Shown here piece after piece: positions 35,982 to 45,112 of a stretch of 64,000 nt of DNA (its first letter is position 1; every line of letters starts with the position of its first letter). This stretch comes from Pseudomonas sp. P5_109 (lineage in GTDB: Bacteria; Pseudomonadota; Gammaproteobacteria; Pseudomonadales; Pseudomonadaceae): NCBI RefSeq assembly GCF_034009455.1, contig NZ_CP125380.1, positions 4,663,501-4,727,500 on the forward strand, given 5' to 3'. Position numbers and translations under genes: made by a program. The notes beneath the pieces are model-generated. The model was not told the origin of the DNA, ran no database searches, and saw nothing but the letters and a program-made list of their open reading frames with translations.

Positions 35982-37106
35982 GTGGCCGTTCGACCGCCCA
36001 ACCGTTCGCGAACCCAATCGCGCTGGCAAGCGTTGCGTCGTCTGCTCGGCAGGGCACCGGCTGCGGGCAGCTACGCGACACGCCAAGTCATCCACGATTA
36101 CTTTCGCCACCAGGCCCACTCTCGGGGTTATACCCTGAGTCACAGCCAACAGCGCGTGATCGACTGCATGGCCCTGCATGCCTCGATACTGATGGGTGAA
36201 TCGTCGAAAACCCTTCCCGGCCTTTACCTGCATGGTGCCGTGGGGCGCGGCAAAAGCTGGTTGCTCGACGGGTTTTTCCGGGCCATTCCCCTCGCGGAAA
36301 AACAACGCCTGCACTTCCATGAGTTTTTCGCCCAACTGCATCTGGGCATGTTCAAGCACCGCGAACAGGCCGACGCCCTGGCGATCACCCTCGATGAACT
36401 GCTCAGCGATTGCCGGGTGCTGTGTTTCGATGAGTTCCATGTGCACGACATCGGCGATGCGATGCTCATCACCCGGCTGTTCAAGGCGCTGTTCCAGCGC
36501 GGCATCCTGGTGCTGCTGACCTCCAATTACCCGCCCGAAGGCCTGCTGCCCAATCCGCTGTACCACGCCCGCTTCAAACCGGTGATCGACTTGATCAATA
36601 CGCGCATGCAGGTGATGGAAGTCGGCGGGCCGCACGACTATCGAAGCCAGATCCGCAGCCACGCGCAACAGGTGTTCACCCAGGGCCATTACGTGTGGCC
36701 GGCCAGTGTGGCGCAGCGTCAGGCTTTGCACCTGCCGGATCGCGACGCCCCGGCCGTGTCGTTGCCCGTCGGCACCCGGCATTTCCAGGCGCGCTTGTGC
36801 GAGGAGCGGCGCATTGGTTTTACCTTCGCCGACCTGTGCGAGCAACCCACGGCCGTGATGGACTATCTGGAACTGTGCCGCCGCTTCGACCGCTGGATCA
36901 TCGATGACCTGCCGCGGCTTGGCGAGTGCTCGATTGCCGCCCAACAGCGCTTCATCAACCTCATCGACGTGCTGTACGACCAGGACAAACACCTGACGCT
37001 GCTTGGGCAGCACTCATTGCGCGAAAGCCTGGGTGGTGATGCCATTGATCTGGCGCGCACCCGCAGTCGATTGGGGCAACTGGTCGAAGTCAGCGAACTG
37101 GCATGA
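35982..37106 (+). CDS. zapE: AFG1-like ATPase ZapE
   Basis: 374 residues of the AFG1/LACE1 AAA+ family. Walker A GAVGRGKSWL, Walker B VLCFDEFHVHD, sensor-like LLTSNYPPEGLLPNPLYHARF and the family C-terminal FADLCEQPTAVMDY are present. ZapE in E. coli acts late in cell division as an ATPase destabilising FtsZ bundles under stress. The GTG start at 35982 is chosen because AGAGGTGA lies 6 nt upstream; the upstream in-frame ATG at 35847 lies inside the REP element. Pseudomonads may have more than one AFG1-like gene, so the symbol is by family. Confidence 0.85.
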   Translation: MAVRPPNRSRTQSRWQALRRLLGRAPAAGSYATRQVIHDYFRHQAHSRGYTLSHSQQRVIDCMALHASILMGESSKTLPGLYLHGAVGRGKSWLLDGFFRAIPLAEKQRLHFHEFFAQLHLGMFKHREQADALAITLDELLSDCRVLCFDEFHVHDIGDAMLITRLFKALFQRGILVLLTSNYPPEGLLPNPLYHARFKPVIDLINTRMQVMEVGGPHDYRSQIRSHAQQVFTQGHYVWPASVAQRQALHLPDRDAPAVSLPVGTRHFQARLCEERRIGFTFADLCEQPTAVMDYLELCRRFDRWIIDDLPRLGECSIAAQQRFINLIDVLYDQDKHLTLLGQHSLRESLGGDAIDLARTRSRLGQLVEVSELA

Positions 37107-37135
37107 GCGGTTTTTTTTGTTGTATTGAAGGGCCT

Positions 37136-37200
37136 CTTCGCGAGCAAGCCCGTTCCCACATTGATTACCGATCCTTTGTGGGAGCGGGCTTGCTCGCGAA
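37136..37200. repeat. REP inverted pair (type A)
   Basis: Facing type A cores with a ~15-bp spacer between zapE and the LRR-kinase gene. One base in the left arm departs from consensus (cgttccca). Confidence 0.87.
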
Positions 37201-37291
37201 GGCGGCCTGACAGTCGCCACATCTTTCCCGCTATCATGTCGCGCATTTGCGGGGCCTCGCGCCTACTCCTTGATCAATAGCGAATCTGTTC

Positions 37292-38611
37292 ATGCATACC
37301 CTTGCTCAATTGCGTGCCGGCGAGTTGTCGGGCATCACACGGCTGGATCTGGTCGATGGCCTCACCGAATTCCCTCGGGAAATTTTCGATCTGGCGGACT
37401 CGCTGGAAGTGCTCAACCTCACTGGCAATGCCTTGAGCGCCCTGCCCGAGGACTTGCATCGCCTGACGCGTTTGCGCGTGTTGTTCTGTTCCGATAACCG
37501 CTTCACCGAGTTGCCGGCCTGCCTGGGCCAATGCGCCGCACTGACGATGATCGGCTTCAAGGCCAACCGTATCGTTCACGTGCCCGCAGCGGCCCTCCCG
37601 CCTCTTTTGCGCTGGCTGATCCTGACCGACAACAGCATCGAAACCTTGCCGGAGGAACTGGGAGAGCGCCCGTTCCTGCAAAAGCTCATGCTCGCCGGCA
37701 ACCGTCTGCACACGCTGCCGGAGTCGTTGCGTCAGTGCCATCGACTGGAGCTGCTCCGCATTGCCGCCAACCAGTTGACCGAGTTGCCACAATGGCTGCT
37801 GGAACTGCCGAGCCTGACCTGGCTGGCGTACGCCGGTAACCCACTGGAAACCGAAGCCGATGCCGCGGCCCTCGACGCCACACCGCGCATTGACTGGTCG
37901 GCATTACGCCTGGAGAAAAAACTCGGCGAAGGGGCCTCCGGAGTGATTCATCAAGCCCGCTGGCAACCGGTTGATCAGCCACCCATGGCTATTGCGGTGA
38001 AGCTCTACAAGGGCGAAATGACCAGCGACGGTTCGCCATTGCACGAGATGAACGCCTGCATCACAGCCGGGCTGCACCCGAACCTGATTCGCGTCGAAGG
38101 GCGGATTGTCGATCACCCGCAGCAAACCGCCGGACTGGTGATGCAACTGATCGCACCGAGCTACCGCAACCTTGCCGCGCTGCCCAGCCTGGCGTCGTGC
38201 AGCCGCGACATTTACCCCGACGACTTGCGCTTCAATGCAGCGGTGGCGCTACGCATTGCCGCGGGCATCGCCTCGGTGGCCGAGCACCTGCACGGCCATG
38301 GCATCACCCACGGCGACCTCTATGGACACAATATTCTGTGGAATGAACAGGGTGATTGCTTGCTGGGGGATTTTGGCGCGGCGTCATTCCACGCCTTGTC
38401 CGACAGCCCGGAAAGCCGTGCCTTGCAGCGGATCGAGGTACGGGCGTTCGGGGTATTGCTGGGGGAATTGCTGGCGCGGGTTGATTCGGGGTTGAGCGAT
38501 GAGCAGCGTGGGGTGCTGGAACAGCTGGAGCAGCGTTGCTGTCAGCCGCAGGTGCTGGCGCGGCCTGGGTTTGAGGAAGTTGTTCAGGAATTAGCTGAGT
38601 TCAAACTGTAA
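37292..38611 (+). CDS. Leucine-rich-repeat protein kinase family protein
   Basis: 439 residues. Residues about 15-195 are bacterial-type LRRs of about 23 residues (LEVLNLTGNALSALPEDLHRL, LRVLFCSDNRFTELPACL and so on). Residues about 205-439 are a protein-kinase-like domain with GEGASGVIHQARW (glycine loop), IAVKLYKGEM (ATP lysine), HGDLYGHNILWN (catalytic loop with G in place of the usual R after H) and LGDFGAAS (metal-binding DFG). It is cytosolic, with no signal or membrane segment. Substrate and role are unknown; no cognate partner gene is adjacent. Confidence 0.9.
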   Translation: MHTLAQLRAGELSGITRLDLVDGLTEFPREIFDLADSLEVLNLTGNALSALPEDLHRLTRLRVLFCSDNRFTELPACLGQCAALTMIGFKANRIVHVPAAALPPLLRWLILTDNSIETLPEELGERPFLQKLMLAGNRLHTLPESLRQCHRLELLRIAANQLTELPQWLLELPSLTWLAYAGNPLETEADAAALDATPRIDWSALRLEKKLGEGASGVIHQARWQPVDQPPMAIAVKLYKGEMTSDGSPLHEMNACITAGLHPNLIRVEGRIVDHPQQTAGLVMQLIAPSYRNLAALPSLASCSRDIYPDDLRFNAAVALRIAAGIASVAEHLHGHGITHGDLYGHNILWNEQGDCLLGDFGAASFHALSDSPESRALQRIEVRAFGVLLGELLARVDSGLSDEQRGVLEQLEQRCCQPQVLARPGFEEVVQELAEFKL

Positions 38612-38621
38612 ATACAAAACA

Positions 38622-38716
38622 ATGTGGCGAGGGGGCTTGCCCCCGTTGGACGGCGAAGCCGTCCCAAAAGCGACGGCTGCTGCGCAACCGAACGGGGGCA
38701 AGCCCCCTCGCCACAA
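38622..38716. repeat. REP-like inverted pair (type C)
   Basis: Facing tgtggcgagggggcttgccc cores between the convergent LRR-kinase and YebC genes, with an inner cgaagccgtc/gacggctgc stem. Confidence 0.86.
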
Positions 38717-38737
38717 GTCAGATCCAGGCCAGTCCGA

Positions 38738-39442
38738 TCAACCCGCCAAGCCGACAAACATATCCTGCACGTCGTCGTGGTTATCGAGGCCTTCGAGGAA
38801 CGCTTCGACTTCCGCCATCTGCTCATCGCTCAGGCCGCTGACCGGGTTCTTCGGCTGGTAACCCAGTTTGGCCGACAGCACGGTGAAGCCTTGTTCCGGC
38901 AGGGCTTTCTGGACCGCGTCGAGGTCGGTCGGCTCGGTCAGGAACAGGGTTGCACCCTCTTCAGCCGGTTCGAAATCCTGTGCACCGGCTTCGATGGCGG
39001 CCATTTCCGGATCGGCGTCCGGGGTGTCCGGCGACGCTTCGATCATGCCGACATGGTTGAAGTCCCAGGCCACGGAGCCGGACGCGCCCAGTTGGCCCTT
39101 GCGGAACGCTACGCGGATCTCGGCGACGGTGCGGTTGATGTTGTCGGTCACGCACTCAACGATCAGCGGCACCTGATGCGGGGCGAACCCTTCATAGGTC
39201 ACGCGATGGTATTGCACGGTTTCGCCCAGCAGGCCCGCGCCCTTCTTGATGGCGCGATCCAGTGTTTCCTTGGGCATCGAAGCTTTCTTGGCCTGTTCAA
39301 CCACCAGGCGCAAGTGTGCGTTGGTAGCAATATCAGCGCCGTTGCGCGCAGCAATGGTGATTTCCTTCACCAGTTTGCCGAAGATCTTGCCCTTGGCATT
39401 GGCTGCCGCTTCTTTGTGTTTAACCTTCCACTGTGCGCCCAT
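38738..39442 (-). CDS. YebC/PmpR-family protein
   Basis: 234 residues of the YebC/PmpR/TACO1 family: N-terminal [18 protein letters not shown] (the typical family start is MAGHSKW...), the long helical domain [26 protein letters not shown], and the acidic domains near 90-190. Members act as transcription regulators (PmpR) or as translation factors relieving ribosome stalling. The divergent N-terminus and extended acidic C-terminus suggest this is a second, paralogous YebC rather than the ruvC-linked copy. Confidence 0.9.
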   Translation of the reverse strand: MGAQWKVKHKEAAANAKGKIFGKLVKEITIAARNGADIATNAHLRLVVEQAKKASMPKETLDRAIKKGAGLLGETVQYHRVTYEGFAPHQVPLIVECVTDNINRTVAEIRVAFRKGQLGASGSVAWDFNHVGMIEASPDTPDADPEMAAIEAGAQDFEPAEEGATLFLTEPTDLDAVQKALPEQGFTVLSAKLGYQPKNPVSGLSDEQMAEVEAFLEGLDNHDDVQDMFVGLAG

Positions 39443-39667
39443 TTCTCACTCTCTTATCTGTGGCATCTGTGGCGCCGAGACATCTATTGGCCGACGCTTT
39501 GCGCAAGTTTATACGGCCTAAAGTTGGCAATCGACCAAAAAATCCCGACTTGCATCGACATCTTCACCAGCGGTTGTAGGGCGATTCGGAAATGTCGCTT
39601 TGGCGTGCCCGCAATGCGCTGGGGTTTCGTACGCTCTGCACCCTACTCCACGGCGGTAGCGCGTTCG

Positions 39668-41089
39668 ATGCACAACGACAAGGAAAGTCCCACCACCCTC
39701 ACGCTTCTCGACAACGACCTGAGTTTCCAGGTGGTACGGTTCAGTGGTCATGAAGCTCTCAACCAGCCCTATCGATTCGACATCGAGGTCATCGGGCTGG
39801 CACCGGCCCTGAACCTTGAGCGATTGCTGCACCAACCGGCAGTCCTCGAGTTCGGCCACGACCAAGGCATTCATGGCGTGCTGCACAGTGCCAGTTGTGA
39901 ACATCGAAGCGGACACCGGGTCGCCTACAAACTGGCGCTGGTGCCCCGTGTCCAGGCGCTGGATCAGCAACGATGTCGACGTGTTTTCCAGCGCACCAGC
40001 GTGCCCATGATCCTGCGCCAATTGCTTGAGGAGCATGGATTGCCCGCCAGCAGTTATCGCTTTGAACTGACAACCGGGCACTATCCACTGCGACCTTTTT
40101 GCATCCAGTACGATGAAACCGACCTGGCGTTGCTGCAACGACTGTGCGAGGAAGAAGGCATCCACTATCACTTCGAGCATCAACACGACGGCCATGTGCT
40201 GGTGCTGGCCGATGACAGCCTGAGTTTTCCCCAGGAACCGTTGCTCATGTCGATGAGCAACAATGCCCTCGGCGAGCACCAGGAACCGGTGATCAGCGAA
40301 TTGTTCCAGCGCCATGATGCCCCGCTCTCCCCTGTGCGCCCTGGCGCCAGGAATCCGGGTGCAGCAGACATCAGCGAAGGCGCAGCCAATCACTCGTTCG
40401 CCACAGCACGGCATTGTCCCGCCCGCGAACAACAACATCGCGACCAGCTCAGCCGTCGACAACTGGAACGCCTGCGCTGCCGACACCTGCAGATCCACGG
40501 TCAAAGTAACCAGAGGGCATTTCGCAGTGGTCGGATCCTGCAAGTGGCCGAGCACCCGCTGGCGAATTTCAATGATCAATGGCTGGTGACAGAAATAAGC
40601 CATCAGGGGCGCCACTCATCGATTCTGCTCGACGACTCGTCGGGCATGGCCGCGGGCTACCGCAATCAATTCAGCGCCATCCCCTGGTCGACGGTGTACA
40701 GGCCCCCACTCAAACAACCCCGGCCGAGCATTCCCGGGTATCAGCCCGGCCAGGTGTGCGGCCCGCTCGGGCAACCGGCGCCAGTGGATGAGGATGGCCG
40801 GGTTCAGGTGCGCCTCTGGCCCGCCACGCCATCAGCCACGGAGGCGTCCACCGGCCTGTGGCTGCCGCTGGCGCTGACCTGCGCCGAGGACTGGATCGAT
40901 CCGTCCCGCTTGCCCGTGGCCGGCAGTGAGGTACTGGTGATTTTCCTCGACAGTGACCCGGATCGCCCGGTGCTCTGTACGGCTCTGGGCCCTAGGCCGA
41001 AACCTCATCGTCCTCGCCCGCGCGAGCCCCGTGGCGATACCCGCCTGCTGTTCGACTGGCTGCTCACCCGCTCGGACCTTGCGCCCTGA
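39668..41089 (+). CDS. Short orphan VgrG-like type VI spike protein
   Basis: 473 residues. The N-terminal gp27-like part begins in the VgrG manner (LSFQVVRFSGHEALNQPYRFDIEV, split in the middle of strands) with YDETDLALLQRLCEEEGIHYHFEH. A gp5-like OB-fold follows (DEDGRVQVRLWP), ending with a short Arg-rich tail. The long C-terminal beta-helix needle of canonical VgrG (600 residues or more) is missing. No other type VI gene is in the window. The start lacks a strong ribosome binding site, and in-frame ATGs exist upstream. Either a decayed/minimal spike or a specialised carrier; no effector gene follows on the same strand. Confidence 0.85.
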   Translation: MHNDKESPTTLTLLDNDLSFQVVRFSGHEALNQPYRFDIEVIGLAPALNLERLLHQPAVLEFGHDQGIHGVLHSASCEHRSGHRVAYKLALVPRVQALDQQRCRRVFQRTSVPMILRQLLEEHGLPASSYRFELTTGHYPLRPFCIQYDETDLALLQRLCEEEGIHYHFEHQHDGHVLVLADDSLSFPQEPLLMSMSNNALGEHQEPVISELFQRHDAPLSPVRPGARNPGAADISEGAANHSFATARHCPAREQQHRDQLSRRQLERLRCRHLQIHGQSNQRAFRSGRILQVAEHPLANFNDQWLVTEISHQGRHSSILLDDSSGMAAGYRNQFSAIPWSTVYRPPLKQPRPSIPGYQPGQVCGPLGQPAPVDEDGRVQVRLWPATPSATEASTGLWLPLALTCAEDWIDPSRLPVAGSEVLVIFLDSDPDRPVLCTALGPRPKPHRPRPREPRGDTRLLFDWLLTRSDLAP

Positions 41090-41092
41090 AAC

Positions 41093-42484
41093 TCAGCCCT
41101 TGTCAGCCTTGCCGGCGGCGGCAGCGAACTTCGCCAGGCGCACGTCCAGATGCCGTGGCCGACGCCCGTGATCCTCCGCGCGTTCCTTGCGGCGGATGGC
41201 GTTGCGCACCATCAACGAGCCGAGGTAGCGAATCGGCTCCGGCGGGAAAAAACCCAGCGGGCCGTTGACCAGCGGCGAGCGGGTCCAGGGGTTGTCCAGG
41301 CCCTGGACCATCGACGCCAGAATCTGTCCGCCCATATGGCAGGGACCGACACCGCTGCCGGAGTAGCCGAAACCGTAGAACACATTGCCACTGGCGCTCA
41401 TCTGCCCGAAAAACGGCAGCCCGGTCACCGAGCGGTCCGACGGACCATTCCAGGTCGCTTCAACCTTGACGTCGGCAAACGCCGGGAAGAAATCCGCCAG
41501 GCTGTTCTGCAACAAACCCGCATAAGGCGAAGGCTGATCGAACACCGGCAGCATGCGTCCACCGTAAGCGAAGGTATTGCCGCCCTTGCCCAGCATGATC
41601 CGGCCGTCCGGGGTGTTGTGGTAGTAGTGCACGAAAATCCGCGAATCGAGCACCGTGACGCCGCTGGTCAAGCCGATTTCATTGAGCAGGTCCGGGCGGG
41701 GTTCAGTGATCAGCATGTCGCTGGAAACGATCGCCACGCTGCGCTCGAACTGCGGGAACGCCCGGGCCATCCAGGCATTCATCGCCAGCACCACGCGGTC
41801 GGCGCGGACGGTGCCGTTGGGGGTTTGAATGCCCACCGGCTTGCCCTCTTCCAGCCCGGTCATCGCGGTGTTTTCGTGAATCCTCACGCCCAGCTGCAGG
41901 GCGACCCGGCGCAGACCGCGCACCAGCTTGCCTGGCTGCACACTCGCCGCGGCCGGGGAAAACCAGCCTTCCAGGTGTTTGCCGGACCCGGCCATGCGCT
42001 GCACATCAGCCACCGGCCGCTGGGTGAATGAGTTGATGCCGTTGCGCTCCAGTGCGGCGATGACCGCATCGGTCGAGCCGTATTGCGCACGGTTGGTGGC
42101 GGTGTAGAGCGTGCCGTCGAGGCGGTAATCGGCGTCCACCGCGTATTTTTCGCAGAACGCGCCGATGGCATGAATGCTGCGCTCGGACTCCTTGACCAGG
42201 CGCACGGCCTCTTCGACGCCGAACAAGCGCTCAAGAGTGAAATACTTGGCCGACCACGACAACGCACAACCGCCGTTGCGCCCACTGGCCCCGGCGCCAC
42301 AGATATCCGCTTCGATCAGCAACACGTCCAGCTCGGGGTTCTGTTCCTTGAGCATGATCGCGGTCCACAACCCGGTGTAGCCGCCGCCGACGATACACAC
42401 GTCGGCGCGGCTGTCGCCTTCCAGTGGCGGACAGGTTTCGGATGCATCAGCCTTCAAGGCCTGGTCCAGCCAAAAGGGTCTCAT
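41093..42484 (-). CDS. FAD-dependent amine oxidoreductase of the phosphonate cluster
   Basis: 463 residues of the DadA/glycine-oxidase-like DAO family. It has an N-terminal Rossmann FAD motif (VCIVGGGYTGLWTAIML, then GASGRNGG), the substrate-domain RIFVHYYHNTPDGRIMLGKGG and the C-terminal FAD contact YGFGYSGSGVGPCHMGG. Its position beside a GlpT-like transporter and phnW/phnX suggests oxidation of 2-aminoethylphosphonate or an N-alkyl derivative to phosphonoacetaldehyde, as reported for FAD oxidases in other phnWX clusters. The substrate is inferred. Start ATG 42484 is backed by GGAGA. It follows the transporter gene on the same strand. Confidence 0.85.
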   Translation of the reverse strand: MRPFWLDQALKADASETCPPLEGDSRADVCIVGGGYTGLWTAIMLKEQNPELDVLLIEADICGAGASGRNGGCALSWSAKYFTLERLFGVEEAVRLVKESERSIHAIGAFCEKYAVDADYRLDGTLYTATNRAQYGSTDAVIAALERNGINSFTQRPVADVQRMAGSGKHLEGWFSPAAASVQPGKLVRGLRRVALQLGVRIHENTAMTGLEEGKPVGIQTPNGTVRADRVVLAMNAWMARAFPQFERSVAIVSSDMLITEPRPDLLNEIGLTSGVTVLDSRIFVHYYHNTPDGRIMLGKGGNTFAYGGRMLPVFDQPSPYAGLLQNSLADFFPAFADVKVEATWNGPSDRSVTGLPFFGQMSASGNVFYGFGYSGSGVGPCHMGGQILASMVQGLDNPWTRSPLVNGPLGFFPPEPIRYLGSLMVRNAIRRKERAEDHGRRPRHLDVRLAKFAAAAGKADKG

Positions 42485-42553
42485 GGGGAAATCTCCAGTC
42501 AATGGCCCACACGCCAGCCTGCCGCAGACGCAGCAGGCGACGCGGGGCAGGAT

Positions 42554-43879
42554 TCAGGTGCGCAGGGGTTTGATGTTCATCGCCCGATTGGGCACGAAGG
42601 GGTAGTTGGTTTTCAGGCCGCCAGGGCGGCTGTTCCAGTGCGGGATCAGCACCAGCGCCGAGAACATCGCGCAGCCGGCGAAGACAATGAACACGGTAAC
42701 GGTGTCGAAGTAACCCGGTAGCAGGCCACCGAGAATCGCCCCGACCGAGCCGCAGCCGTTGACGAAACCGGCTGCCGTGGCGCCGGCCTTGGCGGTGCCG
42801 AAGTCGATGGCGGCCGAGCCGCTGATCATCGAGTCAGGTCCATAGAGGGTCAGGCCCATGACGAACAGCAGCGCCACCACCAGCAGTACGCTGCCGGTAT
42901 GCAGGGCGCCCATGAAAAACGCCAGGGACACCGTTAGCGCCAACAGGCTGATCACGCAGGCCGGCATGCGCCGGGCGCCGAACAGTTTGTCCGAGGCCAG
43001 GCCAATCAGGATCGGCCCAAGCAATCCCGCCAGTTCAAACGCGGTCGGAATGATCGCCGCACCCACCTTGCCCACCGAAGGCATCTGTTCGAAGACGATC
43101 ACCGGCCCCCACAGCAGAATCGCGTAGCGCGCCGGCTTGAGCATGAAGTACGCCAATCCCAACACCAGCACGGTGCGGTTGCGCAGGATTTCCTTTAGCG
43201 GCTCCCACATGCTGATTTTGCTTTGCGCGTCAGCTTGTTCGGCGGTCAGCTCAGGTTCCGGTTCCACCGCCGGCAAGCCCACGTCTTCCGGTTTGTTGCG
43301 TTGGAAAATAAAAAACAGCACGGCGACCAGCCCAACCACCGCCGCACTGGAAACAAACGCCGCATGCCAGCTACCGATGAGCGTGTACGCCCACCAACCG
43401 GCAAACGGCGAGGCTACCAGACCACCAAAGGCATAGCAGGAACTCCACAGGCCCAATACCCGCCCGCGTTGCTCGGAGGGAAAGAAGCTGCCGAGGTTCT
43501 TGCACAATCCCGACCAACCGGTGGATTGCGCCAGGCCTTGTATCAGCATGCAGGTAGCGAAAATCGGTAACGTTGCAAAGTTGCCCATCACCAGCGCTGC
43601 TGCGGCGGAAATCAGCAACCCGCCGAGCACCACCACCCGCGGCCCGAAGCGGTCGGCGAGGATGCCCCAGGTGAATTGGCCAACGGCGTAAGCCGTCAGG
43701 TAGATGGCGTCGAGGTTGGCCATGGCCATTTTGTCGAGCATGAAGGTCGGATCTTCGCCAATACCGAGTTTGGCGACCGAGAACGCTTTGCGGGTGAAGT
43801 AGAAAGCGGCGTAGGCGAGCCAGGTGATCGCGAAGATCTGCACGCGCCAACGCTTGATGGTGCCGATGTGCTTGTTCAT
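42554..43879 (-). CDS. GlpT-like MFS transporter, probable aminoethylphosphonate importer
   Basis: 441 residues, 12 predicted transmembrane helices, of the organophosphate:phosphate antiporter family (AFYFTRKAFSVAK, the GlpT/UhpT-type first-helix motif; WGILADRFGPR in loop 2-3; SGLCKNLGSFFPSEQRGRVLG). Members of this branch in pseudomonads have been shown to import 2-aminoethylphosphonate (AepP). Context with phnWX supports that role here. First gene of a two-gene operon with the FAD oxidase, divergent from the LysR gene at 44148. Confidence 0.88.
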   Translation of the reverse strand: MNKHIGTIKRWRVQIFAITWLAYAAFYFTRKAFSVAKLGIGEDPTFMLDKMAMANLDAIYLTAYAVGQFTWGILADRFGPRVVVLGGLLISAAAALVMGNFATLPIFATCMLIQGLAQSTGWSGLCKNLGSFFPSEQRGRVLGLWSSCYAFGGLVASPFAGWWAYTLIGSWHAAFVSSAAVVGLVAVLFFIFQRNKPEDVGLPAVEPEPELTAEQADAQSKISMWEPLKEILRNRTVLVLGLAYFMLKPARYAILLWGPVIVFEQMPSVGKVGAAIIPTAFELAGLLGPILIGLASDKLFGARRMPACVISLLALTVSLAFFMGALHTGSVLLVVALLFVMGLTLYGPDSMISGSAAIDFGTAKAGATAAGFVNGCGSVGAILGGLLPGYFDTVTVFIVFAGCAMFSALVLIPHWNSRPGGLKTNYPFVPNRAMNIKPLRT

Positions 43880-44147
43880 TGTAGTTCTGACCTCAGGGTG
43901 TGAGTGTGCCGGCAGAATTGGAAGAAAACGCCTGTGTTTTTATTGTTGAGCACTGCGAAATCACCTTGTCCCTTTGGGTGATTCCGGTCAGATGAGTCCT
44001 GTAGTTGCACGCACAGGCTCATGGCACCCGCTGCTGTTCGACTGACCAGTCACCGGGGCTGAGGTGGATAAAAACAATTACTGATTAATAAGTGAAATCG
44101 ATTTATCGTATTTCCAAAATAAGCTCAGCTTGTTACTGGAGATTCCC

Positions 44148-45020
44148 ATGTCGGTTTCCCACGCCCAGCTCAAAGCCTTCCATGCCGTGGCGGTCCATGG
44201 AAGCTTTACCAAAGCCGCCGAGCGACTTTTTCTGACGCAGCCGGCGATTTCCGACCAAGTGCGCAAACTCGAAGAGCGCTATGGCGTTTTGCTGTTTCAC
44301 CGCAACAAGCGCTCGGTACGCCTGACCGATCTGGGTGAACGCCTGCTCAGCGTGACCCAGCGGCTTTTTGTGATTGAGGCCGAAGCCCAGGAGCTGTTGC
44401 AGGATTCCCAGGCCTTGCAGACCGGCAGCCTGATTCTGGCGGTGGATGCGCCGGTGCACGTGCTGCCGCAAATTGCCCGCTTCTGCGAACGCTACCCCGG
44501 CATCAGCGTGAAGATCGAAACCGGCAACACCGATGAATCACTGTTTCGCCTGTTCAACTATCAGGCGGACCTGGCGTTACTGGGCCGCGACGTCAGCGAT
44601 GAACGCCTGATCTCCCTGCCCCTGCGTAACGACCCGATGGTCGCATTCGTGTCGCGCAATCACCCGTGGGCCGACCGCGAATCCATCACCCTCGCGGACC
44701 TCGACGACACACCACTGGTGCTACGGGAAATCGGTTCGGTGACCCGGCAGACCCTGGAAGAGGAAATGGCCGGGGCCGGGTTCCGCATTCGCCCGGCCAT
44801 TCAGGTTGAAGGCCGGGAGGCCGCGCGGGAAGCGGTGGTGGTTGGGATTGGGGTGGGCGTGGTTTCGGCTGCCGAGTTTGGCGCGGACTCCCGGGTTTGC
44901 GCGCTGCCGATTATCGATTGCAAACGACGGCTGACTGAAACCCTGGTGTGCCTGCGCGAGCAGAGTTCGCGGCGGGTGGTGGCGACGTTTCTGCAGATGG
45001 TTCGCGAGAGTCTGGTGTAG
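44148..45020 (+). CDS. LysR-family regulator (phosphonate cluster, first copy)
   Basis: 290 residues: HTH (about 5-62; AFHAVAVHGSFTKAAERLFLTQPAISDQVRKLE) and a CysB-like ligand domain. It is divergent from the transporter/oxidase operon across 268 bp, so it likely controls that operon. It shares recognisable similarity (EGREAAREAVVVGIGVGVVSAAEFG against DSREAVTEAVAAELGVGVVSSVEV, short matching stretches) with the second LysR at 45113, consistent with an old duplication. A stem AATCACC/GGTGATT lies at 43959-43983 in its upstream region. Confidence 0.93.
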   Translation: MSVSHAQLKAFHAVAVHGSFTKAAERLFLTQPAISDQVRKLEERYGVLLFHRNKRSVRLTDLGERLLSVTQRLFVIEAEAQELLQDSQALQTGSLILAVDAPVHVLPQIARFCERYPGISVKIETGNTDESLFRLFNYQADLALLGRDVSDERLISLPLRNDPMVAFVSRNHPWADRESITLADLDDTPLVLREIGSVTRQTLEEEMAGAGFRIRPAIQVEGREAAREAVVVGIGVGVVSAAEFGADSRVCALPIIDCKRRLTETLVCLREQSSRRVVATFLQMVRESLV

Positions 45021-45033
45021 GCAGGTCCGGCCC

Positions 45034-45099
45034 CTTCGCGAGCAAGCCCGCTCCCACAGGTTCAGCGTGATCCCTGTGGGAGCGGGCTTGCTCGCGAAG
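45034..45099. repeat. REP inverted pair (type A)
   Basis: Facing type A cores between the two convergent LysR genes. Confidence 0.9.
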
Positions 45100-45112
45100 G
45101 CCGCGTCTCGGT

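Noticed and set aside
37700..38611. LRR-kinase as a pseudokinase
   Set aside because: The HGDL loop keeps the catalytic Asp and Asn, and the ATP lysine and DFG are intact. Only the Arg after His is changed, which is common in bacterial kinases.
38624..39667. N-terminal extension that would make the VgrG protein 821 residues
   Set aside because: The extra part starts in a REP and runs antisense through the yebC gene. VgrG similarity begins only after 39668.
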